This document shows positions 1-7,019 of a stretch of DNA of 17,454 nt, piece by piece. The stretch is from JBLNBQ01 sp050260095 (GTDB taxonomy: Bacteria; Bacillota; UBA5301; DYFA01): the NCBI GenBank assembly GCA_050260095.1, contig JBLNBQ010000069.1:1-17454 (forward strand), in the 5' to 3' direction. The position numbers were made by a program, and so were the translations under genes. The notes beneath the pieces are model-generated. The model was not told where the DNA came from, did no database searches, and saw only the letters and a list, made by a program, of their open reading frames with translations. The first letter of the stretch is position 1. Each line of letters begins with the position of its first letter.

Positions 1-353
1 TAGCCTCCGTCCCCCGCCATCCCCTCCAGGTAGGCCGCCTCCGCCGACTGGATGGCGATCGTGGAGGCGATCATGTCCAGCCAGCCGGCGATGATGTCGA
101 GCAACGCCAGCTCCGGTTTGAACTGGCCCGGCGGGACGGCCGCCGACCGGTTGGCGGAATAGGCGGCGATCGAGTCACCGAGCAGGAAGACGGCGTTCGA
201 AAGGATGTCCAGTTGAACCGATTCCGGAACCTCGCAACTCTCCCGGATGTCGCTGTCCGCTTCCGTTTGGGACGCCAGCAGCAGCAGAACGTCGGAGATA
301 ACGCCCAGATCGTTCCCCGCGATGTTCAGTCGAACCGCAAGATCCCCGGACAT
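1..353 (-). CDS. Small unrecognised helical protein (3' end at window edge)
   Basis: I do not recognise this protein. It starts at the ATG at 353, behind a strong purine-rich ribosome site (GGAGGGAGGG). It reads 117 codons to the window edge, where the last two bases are TA, so the next codon is either a stop or tyrosine. The gene may therefore be complete at 117 residues. The sequence is acidic and rich in Leu, Ile and Ala, and looks alpha-helical. It begins MSGDLAVRLN and has a hydrophobic stretch around GVISDVLLLLASQ. A second helix-like segment near the end includes LDMIASTIAIQSAEAAYLEG. There is no signal peptide, no convincing membrane span and no cysteine cluster. Its start codon shares the CATG at 351-354 with a possible plus-strand start for the kdgT remnant. 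Open frame, start and ribosome site are clear; function is unknown. Confidence 0.6.
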   Translation of the reverse strand, partial: MSGDLAVRLNIAGNDLGVISDVLLLLASQTEADSDIRESCEVPESVQLDILSNAVFLLGDSIAAYSANRSAAVPPGQFKPELALLDIIAGWLDMIASTIAIQSAEAAYLEGMAGDGG

Positions 354-972
354 GACCCTCCCTCCGGGGCATCTTACTGGGCGCGGCGGCGGCGGTGCCA
401 GGCTCGCAGCACATTCTGTCAGCCCGGCCGGTGCAGGGGAAACGCCCGGAGGACGTGCCGCGCTCGCCCTGCGGCTCATCGGCACGGGCCCCTTGATCAC
501 GCTGCTCGTCCTGGGTGTAGCGGGCCAGGTCGAGAGCCTCGCCCGGTCCGTCGTGGTGACCGTGGCTCCCCTGCTCCTCGGCATGCTCCTGGGCACCTTC
601 GATCCCGGCGCCCAGGATCTCTTCGCCCCGGTCGTCCGGGGGATCGTGCCGCTCAGCATGTTCGCCGTGGGGTCGCGGATCAACCTGGGCACCGCCCTCG
701 GCGCGGGTTTCTCGGGCTTCGTGCTGGCCGGCCTGGTCCTGGTCACCGGCTGCCTGGTCGGAATCTGGGCCGACCGGCGCACCGGCGGTCAAGGTATCGC
801 GGGCGCCACCCTGGGCACCACCGCCGGCAATGCGGTCCTCACCCCCGCCGCGGTCGCCGCTTTCGTGCCGGCCGCCTCCCCCCTCGTCGCCGCGGCCTCC
901 GCCCAGATCGCCACCGCCTGCGTAGTGACCTCCCTGGTGATGCCAGTCATCATCTCCCGCCTGCAGAAATGA
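352..972 (+). pseudogene. kdgT: 2-keto-3-deoxygluconate permease (KdgT), C-terminal half only
   Basis: This is the C-terminal half of a KdgT-family proton symporter for 2-keto-3-deoxygluconate, an inner-membrane carrier. The resemblance to KdgT begins near 436 (GETPGGRAALALR) and continues through GTGPLITLLVLGVAG, PLLLGMLLGTFDP and GIVPLSMFAVGSRINLG to the stop. That covers roughly residue 150 to the end of the usual ~325-residue protein, about five of its ten membrane segments. The region that should hold the N-terminal half is occupied by the opposing gene at 1-353. Residues encoded from 352 to about 435 are Gly/Arg-rich and do not resemble a permease. The ATG at 352 has no good ribosome site, so the start is nominal. 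The gene's last 23 bases overlap the end of the convergent gene at 950-1897. I judge it a truncated remnant; a half-length functional protein is less likely. Confidence 0.7.
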
Positions 973-1897
973 CTCGCGCTGCTTCCCGGGCGATGGACAG
1001 GTCGATGAGCTGACCGAGGTCCACCGGACCGTACACGTACCCCATCCGCCGGTGCCAGGCAAGATCCTGGGCGATGCCCCGCGGGCTCACGAGAGCGTTC
1101 GGGTCGAGCGCGACGGGGGCCGTGCGGGCCCAGAGGCGGAAGTCTCCCATTCCCGTGTACCGTGCCAGCACGGCGGATACGTTGTAGAGGTTCGCCCGCC
1201 CCCTGAACTCCCGGTTGTAGTCCCGCACTCCTTGCCGGTACGCCACCATGAACCGCACGGCCGTCGCGCGCCGCTCGGTCACGAACGGGGCGTCCGCCAG
1301 CAGGACCGAGAGCTGTTCCCCTGGAGCGTACTCCGCCGGGTCGCGGAAGACCTTCGCCACCCGCTGTTCCCGCCCGAGGGTGAGGAAGGGTTCGATCTGC
1401 AGCGCCGCGTCGACCCGCCGCCGGGCGAGGGCAGCGCGGATCTCCGGGAACGAGTCGATCACGACGACCTCGACGTCCCGCAGGCTCAGGCCCCCAAGCG
1501 CCAGCGCCTTGTCGAGCATCTCCTCGTTCAGGGATCTGGTCGAAGCCATCGCGACCTTGAGGCCCTTGAGGTCCCGGTAGTGCTGGATCCGTCGGGCCAG
1601 GCCGGTCCGGAGCACGAGGGCAAAGTGGGGCCGGCCCGGGATGTCCCGTCCCTTGTCGCCGATGATCTTCACGTCGAGTCCCTGCTGGACGGCGCGGAAG
1701 AGCCCGGCGTCGGTGATCCCGCCCGCCACGTCCACCTCGCCCGCGACCAGCGCCGGCAGCATGTCTACTCCACTGGGGAAGGTCACGAACTTCACCGTCA
1801 GGCCCTGCTGGCGGAAGTAGCCCCTGGCGTCGGCCAGGTAGAAACCGGCCCCGGAAGGCGAGTTGTCTTCCGCGATGCGCACCACGTCATCCGCCAT
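950..1897 (-). CDS. NMT1/THI5-like (SsuA/ThiY-type) substrate-binding protein without signal peptide
   Basis: This 315-residue protein has the fold of ABC periplasmic-binding proteins for sulfonates, nitrate or pyrimidine precursors. It opens with the first strand and helix of the mature domain (VVRIAEDNSPSGAGFYLADA, then ARGYFRQQGL). Next come the typical GVDMLPALVAGEVDVAGG and a second-lobe motif YRDLKGLKVAM, followed by VVVIDSFPEIRAALARRRVD. The ATG at 1897 follows GGGGGGATCGACG. A TTG at 1918 is an in-frame alternative, and a stop lies just upstream of it, so no signal peptide or lipobox can be encoded in this frame. No permease or ATPase gene of this class is nearby. It may be an ABC binding protein that lost its export signal, or a cytoplasmic NMT1/THI5-like protein. 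The family call is good; the substrate is unknown. Confidence 0.72.
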   Translation of the reverse strand: MADDVVRIAEDNSPSGAGFYLADARGYFRQQGLTVKFVTFPSGVDMLPALVAGEVDVAGGITDAGLFRAVQQGLDVKIIGDKGRDIPGRPHFALVLRTGLARRIQHYRDLKGLKVAMASTRSLNEEMLDKALALGGLSLRDVEVVVIDSFPEIRAALARRRVDAALQIEPFLTLGREQRVAKVFRDPAEYAPGEQLSVLLADAPFVTERRATAVRFMVAYRQGVRDYNREFRGRANLYNVSAVLARYTGMGDFRLWARTAPVALDPNALVSPRGIAQDLAWHRRMGYVYGPVDLGQLIDLSIAREAARVISAGGR

Positions 1898-1926
1898 CGT
1901 CGATCCCCCCGCGCCCAACCTAGAGC

Positions 1927-1932
1927 ATCATA
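1927..1932 (-). promoter_or_regulatory. Possible -10 box for the NMT1-like gene
   Basis: On the minus strand the sequence reads TATGAT, one base from the TATAAT consensus, about 30 bases before the ATG at 1897. It is AT-rich against a GC-rich background. No convincing -35 hexamer is visible: at a 19-base spacer the best match is TGGAGC, which is weak. The inverted repeat at 1934-1948 lies directly upstream, inside that spacer. Confidence 0.3.
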
Positions 1933-1933
1933 T

Positions 1934-1948
1934 GTCCCAGGATGGGAC
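1934..1948. repeat. Perfect inverted repeat upstream of the NMT1-like gene
   Basis: GTCCCA-GGA-TGGGAC forms perfect 6-base arms around a 3-base centre. It lies between the dehydratase stop and the NMT1-like start, next to the possible -10 box. It could be an operator for the downstream gene. It could also be a small hairpin helping to end the operon transcript, though no U-tract follows. The symmetry is certain, the role is not. Confidence 0.4.
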
Positions 1949-1972
1949 GACGCTCCAGACGGCGGTTGGAGG

Positions 1973-2004
1973 GGCCTTCAGGCCGGCCGGGCCGCACCAG
2001 CGGC
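1973..2004 (-). terminator. Tandem small hairpins at the end of the sugar-acid operon
   Basis: Just past the dehydratase stop, the minus-strand transcript can form GCCGC-tggt-GCGGC (2004-1991). It can then form GGCC-tgaa-GGCC (1984-1973). Neither is followed by a run of U, so this is at best a weak or factor-dependent terminator, or a 3'-end stabiliser for the operon transcript. Confidence 0.3.
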
Positions 2005-2008
2005 GGGT

Positions 2009-3607
2009 CTATCTCACCGACTCCCGGTACGCTCTGAGGAGGTGGCTGGCCTCCTTCTCGAGCGGTTTCCACCCCGCCCGGCGCGCGGCGAGTTCCTCGT
2101 CAGAGACGAGGACCCGCAGCTCACGCCGGGGGAGGTTGATGACCACCTGGTCGCCGTCCCGCACGAAGGCCAGCGGCCCGCCCTCGTACGCCTCCGGCTG
2201 AAGGTAGCCGACGGAAAGGCCGGCCGAGGCGCCGGAAAAACGCCCGTCGGTGACGATCGCGATCCGGGAAAAGCGCCCGGCCAGTTCGGTCACCCGGTGC
2301 ATCTCCCGCATCCCCGGGCCGCCGCGGGGACCCTCGTAGCGGATGACCACCACGTCCCCCTCCCGGATCCGTCCGGCCTCGAGGGCGGCGACGCACTCTT
2401 CCTCCGCGTCGAACACCCGGGCTGGCCCCGCGAAGACCTGCAGGTCCCCGGGCACCGCCGACTGCTTGACGACCGCGCCGCCCGGGGCCAAATTCCCTTT
2501 GAGGATGGCGATGCCTCCCTCAGGTTGGACGGGATGGTCCAGGGAGCGGATGACCGCTGCGTCCCGCACCTCGGCCCGGGCGACGATCTCGCCTATGGTC
2601 TCGCCAGCGACACTCCGGGCGGAAAGGTCGAGGAACGGGGCGAGCCGCCCGAGGACGGCCGGCACGCCGCCCGCCCGGTGCAGGTCGGGGACGCTGTACG
2701 GGCCATTCGGGGTGACCGGCGTCAGAAACGGGACCCGGCGGCTCTCCCGGTCGAAGTCGTCCCAGGTCAGGGAGGTTCCAGCCTCGCCGGCGGCCGCAGG
2801 AAGGTGGAGGAGGCTGTTGAGCGAGCCGCCCACCGCCGCGATGAGCCGCACCGCGTTCAGGAACGAGTCCCGGGTAAGCAGCGCCGAAGGGCGCAGGTCT
2901 TCCCGCACCAGCGACACCGCCCGCTCGCCGGCCCGGCGGCAGGCCAGCGCTCGTTCGGCCGTGCCCCAGGGGATCGTTGAGGAATAGGGCAGCATGAGGC
3001 CGAGCGTCTCGACGGCCATCAGCATGGTGTTGGCCGTACCCAGGTAGGGGCAGATGCCCGGCCCGCAGTAGAAGTCGAGGCTCCCGGCGACGAACTCCCG
3101 CTCGGTGAGCTCCCCGTCCCGGAACTTGCGGCGGATCTCCTTCTTGTTGGCCGCCGTGACGGTCGTGTTGGCCGGCCCGCCCGTCACGAAGATGGCCGGC
3201 AGGTTCAGGCGGGCGGCTGCCAGCAGCATGCCGGGGGTGATCTTGTCGCAGGCGGTGAGGAAGACGAGACCGTCGAAGATGTCGTGGCCCAGGACCATCG
3301 CCTCGATGCTGTCGGCGATCAGGTCGCGGCTCGGCAGCGCGTAGCGCATCCCCCGGTGGCCCTGCGCGATCCCATCGCACAAGGCAATGGTGCCGAACTC
3401 CAGGGGCAGCCCGCCCGCCTCCCGGATGCCCTCCTTCACCCACCCCGCCACTTCCTTGAGCGGCACGTGGCCGGGGGCGATCTCGTTCCATGAGTTCACC
3501 ACGCCGATGATCGGCCGGTCCAAGTCGTCGTACGCCGCACCGCCGGTGACCAGGTGCATCTTCGCGATGGCCCGGGCGTATTCCGACATCCCGCTGATGC
3601 GCTTCAC
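2009..3607 (-). CDS. IlvD/Edd-family dehydratase, probably for a sugar acid (gluconate-type)
   Basis: This 532-residue iron-sulfur dehydratase removes water from a 2,3-dihydroxy acid to give a 2-keto-3-deoxy acid. Family landmarks appear in order: RPIIGVVNSWNEIAPGH (31-47), MRYALPSRDLIADSIEAM (87-104), ACDKITPGM (119-127) and CGPGICPYLGTANTM (181-195). Further on are VVVIRYEGPRGGPGM and DGRFSGASAGLSVG near the C terminus. Cys120 and Cys186 match two cluster ligands, Lys122 the carbamylated lysine and the Ser of DGRFSG the catalytic base. The position that is Cys in [2Fe-2S] sugar-acid dehydratases is Gly here, as in E. coli IlvD. The GTG start at 3607 overlaps the kinase stop (GTGA), suggesting coupled translation; an ATG at 3589 is the alternative. 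Beside gluconokinase and 6-phosphogluconate dehydrogenase it is most likely a gluconate or 6-phosphogluconate dehydratase, though dihydroxy-acid dehydratase cannot be excluded. Confidence 0.85.
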   Translation of the reverse strand: MKRISGMSEYARAIAKMHLVTGGAAYDDLDRPIIGVVNSWNEIAPGHVPLKEVAGWVKEGIREAGGLPLEFGTIALCDGIAQGHRGMRYALPSRDLIADSIEAMVLGHDIFDGLVFLTACDKITPGMLLAAARLNLPAIFVTGGPANTTVTAANKKEIRRKFRDGELTEREFVAGSLDFYCGPGICPYLGTANTMLMAVETLGLMLPYSSTIPWGTAERALACRRAGERAVSLVREDLRPSALLTRDSFLNAVRLIAAVGGSLNSLLHLPAAAGEAGTSLTWDDFDRESRRVPFLTPVTPNGPYSVPDLHRAGGVPAVLGRLAPFLDLSARSVAGETIGEIVARAEVRDAAVIRSLDHPVQPEGGIAILKGNLAPGGAVVKQSAVPGDLQVFAGPARVFDAEEECVAALEAGRIREGDVVVIRYEGPRGGPGMREMHRVTELAGRFSRIAIVTDGRFSGASAGLSVGYLQPEAYEGGPLAFVRDGDQVVINLPRRELRVLVSDEELAARRAGWKPLEKEASHLLRAYRESVR

Positions 3608-5145
3608 GCCGTATTCCCCCGCTCCCCGGCCTGGAAGCCGGCGATGCCGGCGAAGTCGGGGCCGAGTTTGCGATAGAGGTCCAGGTACAGCTCGTACAGT
3701 TCGCGGTAGGTGCGGGTGACCGGATCGCGGGGTTCGACGGTGCCGCCGATCCGGATGCCCGCCGCCACCTCGGCGAGGCCCCCGAGGTCGCCCACGGCCA
3801 GTTGCGCCAGCGCGGCCGCGCCGAACGCCGAGCCCTCCGCCACCTCCGGCAGCGCCAGGGGCACCCCGAAGACGTCGGCCACGATCTGCAGCCAAGTGCG
3901 GGACCGGGTGAACCCGCCCGTGGCCCTGACCTCGGCCGGCGGGCCGGTCAACTCGGTAAGCGCCTCGAAGACGCTGAAGAGCTGGAACGCCACCCCCTCC
4001 ATCAGCGACCGGACCACCTCGTCGGGGCCGTGGGTCAGGCTGAGGCCGAAGAACACGCCGCGGGCCTGCGGGTTCCAGCCCGGGCTCCGCTCGCCGGCCA
4101 GGAACGGCAGGCAGACCAGGCCCCGGCTCCCCGGCGGCACCGCCGCCGCCCGGGCGGAGAGTTCGGCGTAAGGGTCGAGGCCACGGGCGCGAGCGTCGGC
4201 CGTCTCCGCCGCGCCCAGCCGGTCGCGGTACCACTGCAGGATGTTGCCCCCGTTGTTGATCGCGCCGCCCGGTATCCACAGGCCGGGGAGCAGGTAGTAG
4301 CACCAGGTGCGGGCCTTGGGGTCGAGCAACGGCTGCGGCGCGGTGGCCCGGGCCGCAGCGGAGGTGCCGATCATCACCGCCACCTGGCCCGGCGCCAGCA
4401 CCCCGGCGCCAAGGTTCGACAGGGTGCCGTCGGTGGCCCCGGCGACCACCGGAACATCCGGAGGCAGCCCGTAGGCCCGGGCCAGCGGGGTGGTGAAGCC
4501 CGAAAGACTGGCGAGCGGATCGACCAACTCGGGCAGCGCCTCCGCCGCCAGGCCCACCGCCTGGAGGACGGCCTCGTCCCAGGCCAGCGTCTCCAGGTTC
4601 AGGAGCCCCGTCGCCGAGGCGCTGGAATGGTCCAGCGCCCAGCGCCCGGTCAAGCGCCAGATCAGATAGTCCTTCAGGGTGGCGACCCGGCGGACGGCAG
4701 GCGCGAACGGCGCCTGCGCCATGAGCCACCGCACCTTGGCCGGAAGGTACATCGGATGCACCGGGCACCCGGTCCGGCGGTAGAACGCGTCAGCCAGCCC
4801 CTCGGCCTTGAGACGCGCCGCGTCCTCGGCGGCCCGCAGGTCGGCCCAGATGATCGCGTTGCTGAGCAGGTTACCCTCTCCATCCAAGGCCACGAGGCTA
4901 TGCATCGCGTTGGCGAGCCCAACCGCCCGGGGCGCGTCCCCTTCGAGCGCCGGATGGGCCAGCACCTCGCCCAAGGCCGAGAGCAGCGCTGCCAGCACCG
5001 CCTCCGGGTCCTGCTCGGCCCACCCGGGGGCAGGCGTCAGCACGGGGTACTCCCGCGTCGCCTCGGCCAGCACGCGCCGGTCTTCCGCATAGGCGACCAC
5101 CCGGCAGCCCGACGTCCCCACGTCGACCCCCACGTACGACTTCAC
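3604..5145 (-). CDS. gntK: FGGY-family gluconokinase
   Basis: This cytoplasmic kinase would phosphorylate gluconate to 6-phosphogluconate with ATP. At 513 residues it has the length I recall for Bacillus subtilis GntK and aligns with it by eye throughout. The N-terminal phosphate loop is VDVGTSGCR (7-15). The conserved ANAMHSLVALD lies at 78-88 and AIIWADLR at 97-104. The catalytic Asp239 sits in GATDGTLSNLG and the second phosphate loop is MIGTSAA (258-264). Further matches are INNGGNILQWYRD, FLAGERSPGWNP and the adenosine-site ATGGFTRS. It starts at a GTG with AAAGGGGGT upstream, 13 bases after the permease stop, and its own stop overlaps the dehydratase start. The operon context (6-phosphogluconate dehydrogenase, sugar-acid dehydratase) supports gluconate. 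Another aldonate is possible, because FGGY kinases shift specificity easily. Confidence 0.88.
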   Translation of the reverse strand: MKSYVGVDVGTSGCRVVAYAEDRRVLAEATREYPVLTPAPGWAEQDPEAVLAALLSALGEVLAHPALEGDAPRAVGLANAMHSLVALDGEGNLLSNAIIWADLRAAEDAARLKAEGLADAFYRRTGCPVHPMYLPAKVRWLMAQAPFAPAVRRVATLKDYLIWRLTGRWALDHSSASATGLLNLETLAWDEAVLQAVGLAAEALPELVDPLASLSGFTTPLARAYGLPPDVPVVAGATDGTLSNLGAGVLAPGQVAVMIGTSAAARATAPQPLLDPKARTWCYYLLPGLWIPGGAINNGGNILQWYRDRLGAAETADARARGLDPYAELSARAAAVPPGSRGLVCLPFLAGERSPGWNPQARGVFFGLSLTHGPDEVVRSLMEGVAFQLFSVFEALTELTGPPAEVRATGGFTRSRTWLQIVADVFGVPLALPEVAEGSAFGAAALAQLAVGDLGGLAEVAAGIRIGGTVEPRDPVTRTYRELYELYLDLYRKLGPDFAGIAGFQAGERGNTA

Positions 5146-5158
5146 GCCGGAACCCCCT

Positions 5159-6034
5159 TTAGCCCTTGACCGCGCCGGCCGTGAGGCCCTGCACGATGTA
5201 CCGCTGGGCCACCAGGGCGATGAGCAGGATCGGGAGGGTGATGATCACCGCCGCCGCCATCAGCCCGCCCCAGTTGATCTGCGAGTAGGACAGGAAGTTG
5301 AAGATCGCGATCGGCAAAGTCCTCGTGCGCGACCCGGTGAGCACCACGGCGAACATGAAGTTGTTCCACGAAAAGACGAACGAGAGAATGGAGCAGGTCA
5401 GAACCCCCGGCCCCGTGAGCGGCAGAAGCACCCGGAAGAAGGCGCCCATGCGGGTGGACCCGTCGACCATCGAGGCCTCCTCCAGCTCCTTGGGCAGCGC
5501 CTCGAAGAAGGGCACCATCACCCAGATGATGAACGGCAACCCCACCAGCATGTGACTCAAGATGAGCGAGGTGTACGTGTCCACCAGCCGCAGTTTTGAG
5601 AAGAGGATGAACCACGGGATCAGGAAGGTGATGCCCGGCACGATGCGCGCCACCAGGATCGCCAGGGCGAAGCCCCGCTGCCGCCACCGGGCGATGGCGT
5701 AGGCCGCCGGGAGCCCCAGCACCAGCGACCAGAAAGTGGCGCCCACCGAGATGACGAGGCTGTTCAGGATAGACTTGCCCAGTTCGTACTGCTGGAAAAC
5801 CTCCTGATAGTGCTCATAGGTCGGGGTGAAGATCCACTTGGGCGGGATCGCCGTAATCTCGGCCTGCGTCTTGAGCGAGGCGAGCACCATCCAGATGAAC
5901 GGAAAGATGAACGGGACCACGATCAGGACGAGCAGGGCGAAGTAGCCGAGGCTGAAGAGCAGGCGTCGCCGGGAAGCCGGACGGGTGTTGACGTTATGAA
6001 GCAGGCGCGGCCGGGAAACGGCACTTGTCTTCAT
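5159..6034 (-). CDS. ABC sugar importer permease, MalG/CUT1 type
   Basis: This 291-residue inner-membrane permease is one of the two transmembrane subunits of a carbohydrate importer. A basic N-terminus (residues 1-24) is followed by the first span (about 25-53) and the family's periplasmic segment (LKTQAEITAIPPKWIF). Further spans lie near 94-114, 123-146, 155-177, 205-225 and 258-282. The EAA loop that docks the ATPase is clear at about 181-205 (LEEASMVDGSTRMGAFFRVL). The ATG at 6034 follows GAGGGGGAACACC, 19 bases after the partner permease. No ATPase gene follows, so the complex probably borrows a shared MsmX-like subunit. The substrate is inferred from the operon to be gluconate or a related sugar acid or glycoside. 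Confidence 0.9.
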   Translation of the reverse strand: MKTSAVSRPRLLHNVNTRPASRRRLLFSLGYFALLVLIVVPFIFPFIWMVLASLKTQAEITAIPPKWIFTPTYEHYQEVFQQYELGKSILNSLVISVGATFWSLVLGLPAAYAIARWRQRGFALAILVARIVPGITFLIPWFILFSKLRLVDTYTSLILSHMLVGLPFIIWVMVPFFEALPKELEEASMVDGSTRMGAFFRVLLPLTGPGVLTCSILSFVFSWNNFMFAVVLTGSRTRTLPIAIFNFLSYSQINWGGLMAAAVIITLPILLIALVAQRYIVQGLTAGAVKG

Positions 6035-6053
6035 GGTGTTCCCCCTCGCAGCC

Positions 6054-6929
6054 TCAGAGCTCGACCGGGCGCTTGGCCCAGTTCAAGATGATCGTGACCC
6101 CCAGCACCAGGGCGAAGAAGATAATCAGGAGCGAAGAGGCCGCCCCCATGCGGAAGTACTGGAAGCCCAGCTGGAACGCGTAGATGTTGAGGGTCTCGGT
6201 GGTGAAGCCGGGACCGCCCTGAGTCATGGTGTAGATGATGTCGAACGTCTTGAGCGCGTCGATGGCCCTGAGTGTGACTGCCGCCACGATGGTCGGCATC
6301 AGCAGTGGGATCGTGATGCGGCGGACGGTCTGCCAGGGCGACGCCCCATCCACCAGCGCCGCCTCGTACGGGTCGCGCGGCAGGCCGCTGAGGCCGGCGA
6401 GGGCGATCAGAGTGATCATCGGCGTCCACTGCCAGACGTCCACCAGCGCCAGCGCCGGCAGAGCCTGCTGGGGCGAGGCGATGAAGAGGAGACGCTTAAG
6501 GTGAAGAACGGAGAGGAGGTAGTTGGCGAAGCCGATGGTCGGCTCATAGATGAGCAGCCAGACCATGCCGATCGCCACCGGCGTGGCCACCATCGGCAGC
6601 AGAAAGATCGTCTTGACCAGGTTCTTGCCGGGGAAGTCGCGGTTCAAGACCAGGGCGATCGCCACGCCCAGCGCGGTCTCGACCACCACCGCCATCGCCG
6701 TGAACTCGAAAGTGCGCAGGACGGCCCCCCAGAACCGTTCGTCCTTGGTCAAGAGGGAAAGGTAGTTGCCCAGGCCCACCCAGGCTGGCGGCGTCTCCGA
6801 CGCCATGCTCCAGTCGGTGAAGGAGAGCCGGAGCGTGTAGAGGATGGGGAAGACCATCATCGCCAGGACGAAGAGCAGGGCCGGAAGCGCAAAGACGTAG
6901 CGCAGATGTTTCTCAAGCCAGCGGGTCAC
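6054..6929 (-). CDS. ABC sugar importer permease, MalF/UgpA type
   Basis: This is the partner permease of the importer, 291 residues with six predicted spans. The first is at about 11-36 (YVFALPALLFVLAMMVFPIL), followed by the usual FTDWSMASE and VGLGNYLSLL periplasmic motifs. The EAA loop is at about 188-215 (YEAALVDGASPWQTVRRITI). Like UgpA and MsmF it lacks the large second periplasmic loop of E. coli MalF. It starts at a GTG at 6929 preceded by GGAGGTGGGGGACT. It lies 90 bases after the binding-protein gene, across a stable hairpin. This is the canonical binding protein-MalF-MalG gene order. Confidence 0.9.
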   Translation of the reverse strand: MTRWLEKHLRYVFALPALLFVLAMMVFPILYTLRLSFTDWSMASETPPAWVGLGNYLSLLTKDERFWGAVLRTFEFTAMAVVVETALGVAIALVLNRDFPGKNLVKTIFLLPMVATPVAIGMVWLLIYEPTIGFANYLLSVLHLKRLLFIASPQQALPALALVDVWQWTPMITLIALAGLSGLPRDPYEAALVDGASPWQTVRRITIPLLMPTIVAAVTLRAIDALKTFDIIYTMTQGGPGFTTETLNIYAFQLGFQYFRMGAASSLLIIFFALVLGVTIILNWAKRPVEL

Positions 6930-6958
6930 AGTCCCCCACCTCCCGGGTTTCGAGCGGC

Positions 6959-6988
6959 GGGGGCGCCGGCGTCGCGCCGGACGCCCCC
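6959..6988 (-). promoter_or_regulatory. Stable intra-operon hairpin between binding protein and permease genes
   Basis: The transcript can fold GGGGGCG (bulged U) CCGGCG, loop CGA, then CGCCGG CGCCCCC. That is 13 G-C pairs with a single bulge. It lacks a U-tract, so it is probably a partial block or an end that protects the upstream message. Such elements in other sugar-ABC operons keep the binding protein in excess over the membrane subunits. The structure is seen; the effect is inferred. Confidence 0.55.
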
Positions 6989-6997
6989 ACCGTGCTG

Positions 6998-7015
6998 GCC
7001 GCCTTCAGGCGGGCC
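6998..7015 (-). promoter_or_regulatory. Second small hairpin just after the binding-protein stop
   Basis: GGCcCGCC-tgaa-GGCG-GCC can fold on the minus-strand transcript immediately after the TAG at 7020-7022. It has seven G-C pairs with one bulged C and a UGAA loop. Together with the larger hairpin at 6959-6988 it fills most of the 90-base gap. Confidence 0.35.
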
Positions 7016-7019
7016 GAAC

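Noticed and set aside
175..1062. 295-codon minus-strand open frame opposite kdgT
   Set aside because: The product is Gly/Asp/Arg/His-rich shadow sequence; the plus strand shows clear KdgT similarity.
1052..2980. 642-codon plus-strand open frame opposite the NMT1-like and dehydratase genes
   Set aside because: The translation is low-complexity Arg/Pro/Gly and crosses two unrelated genes on the real strand.
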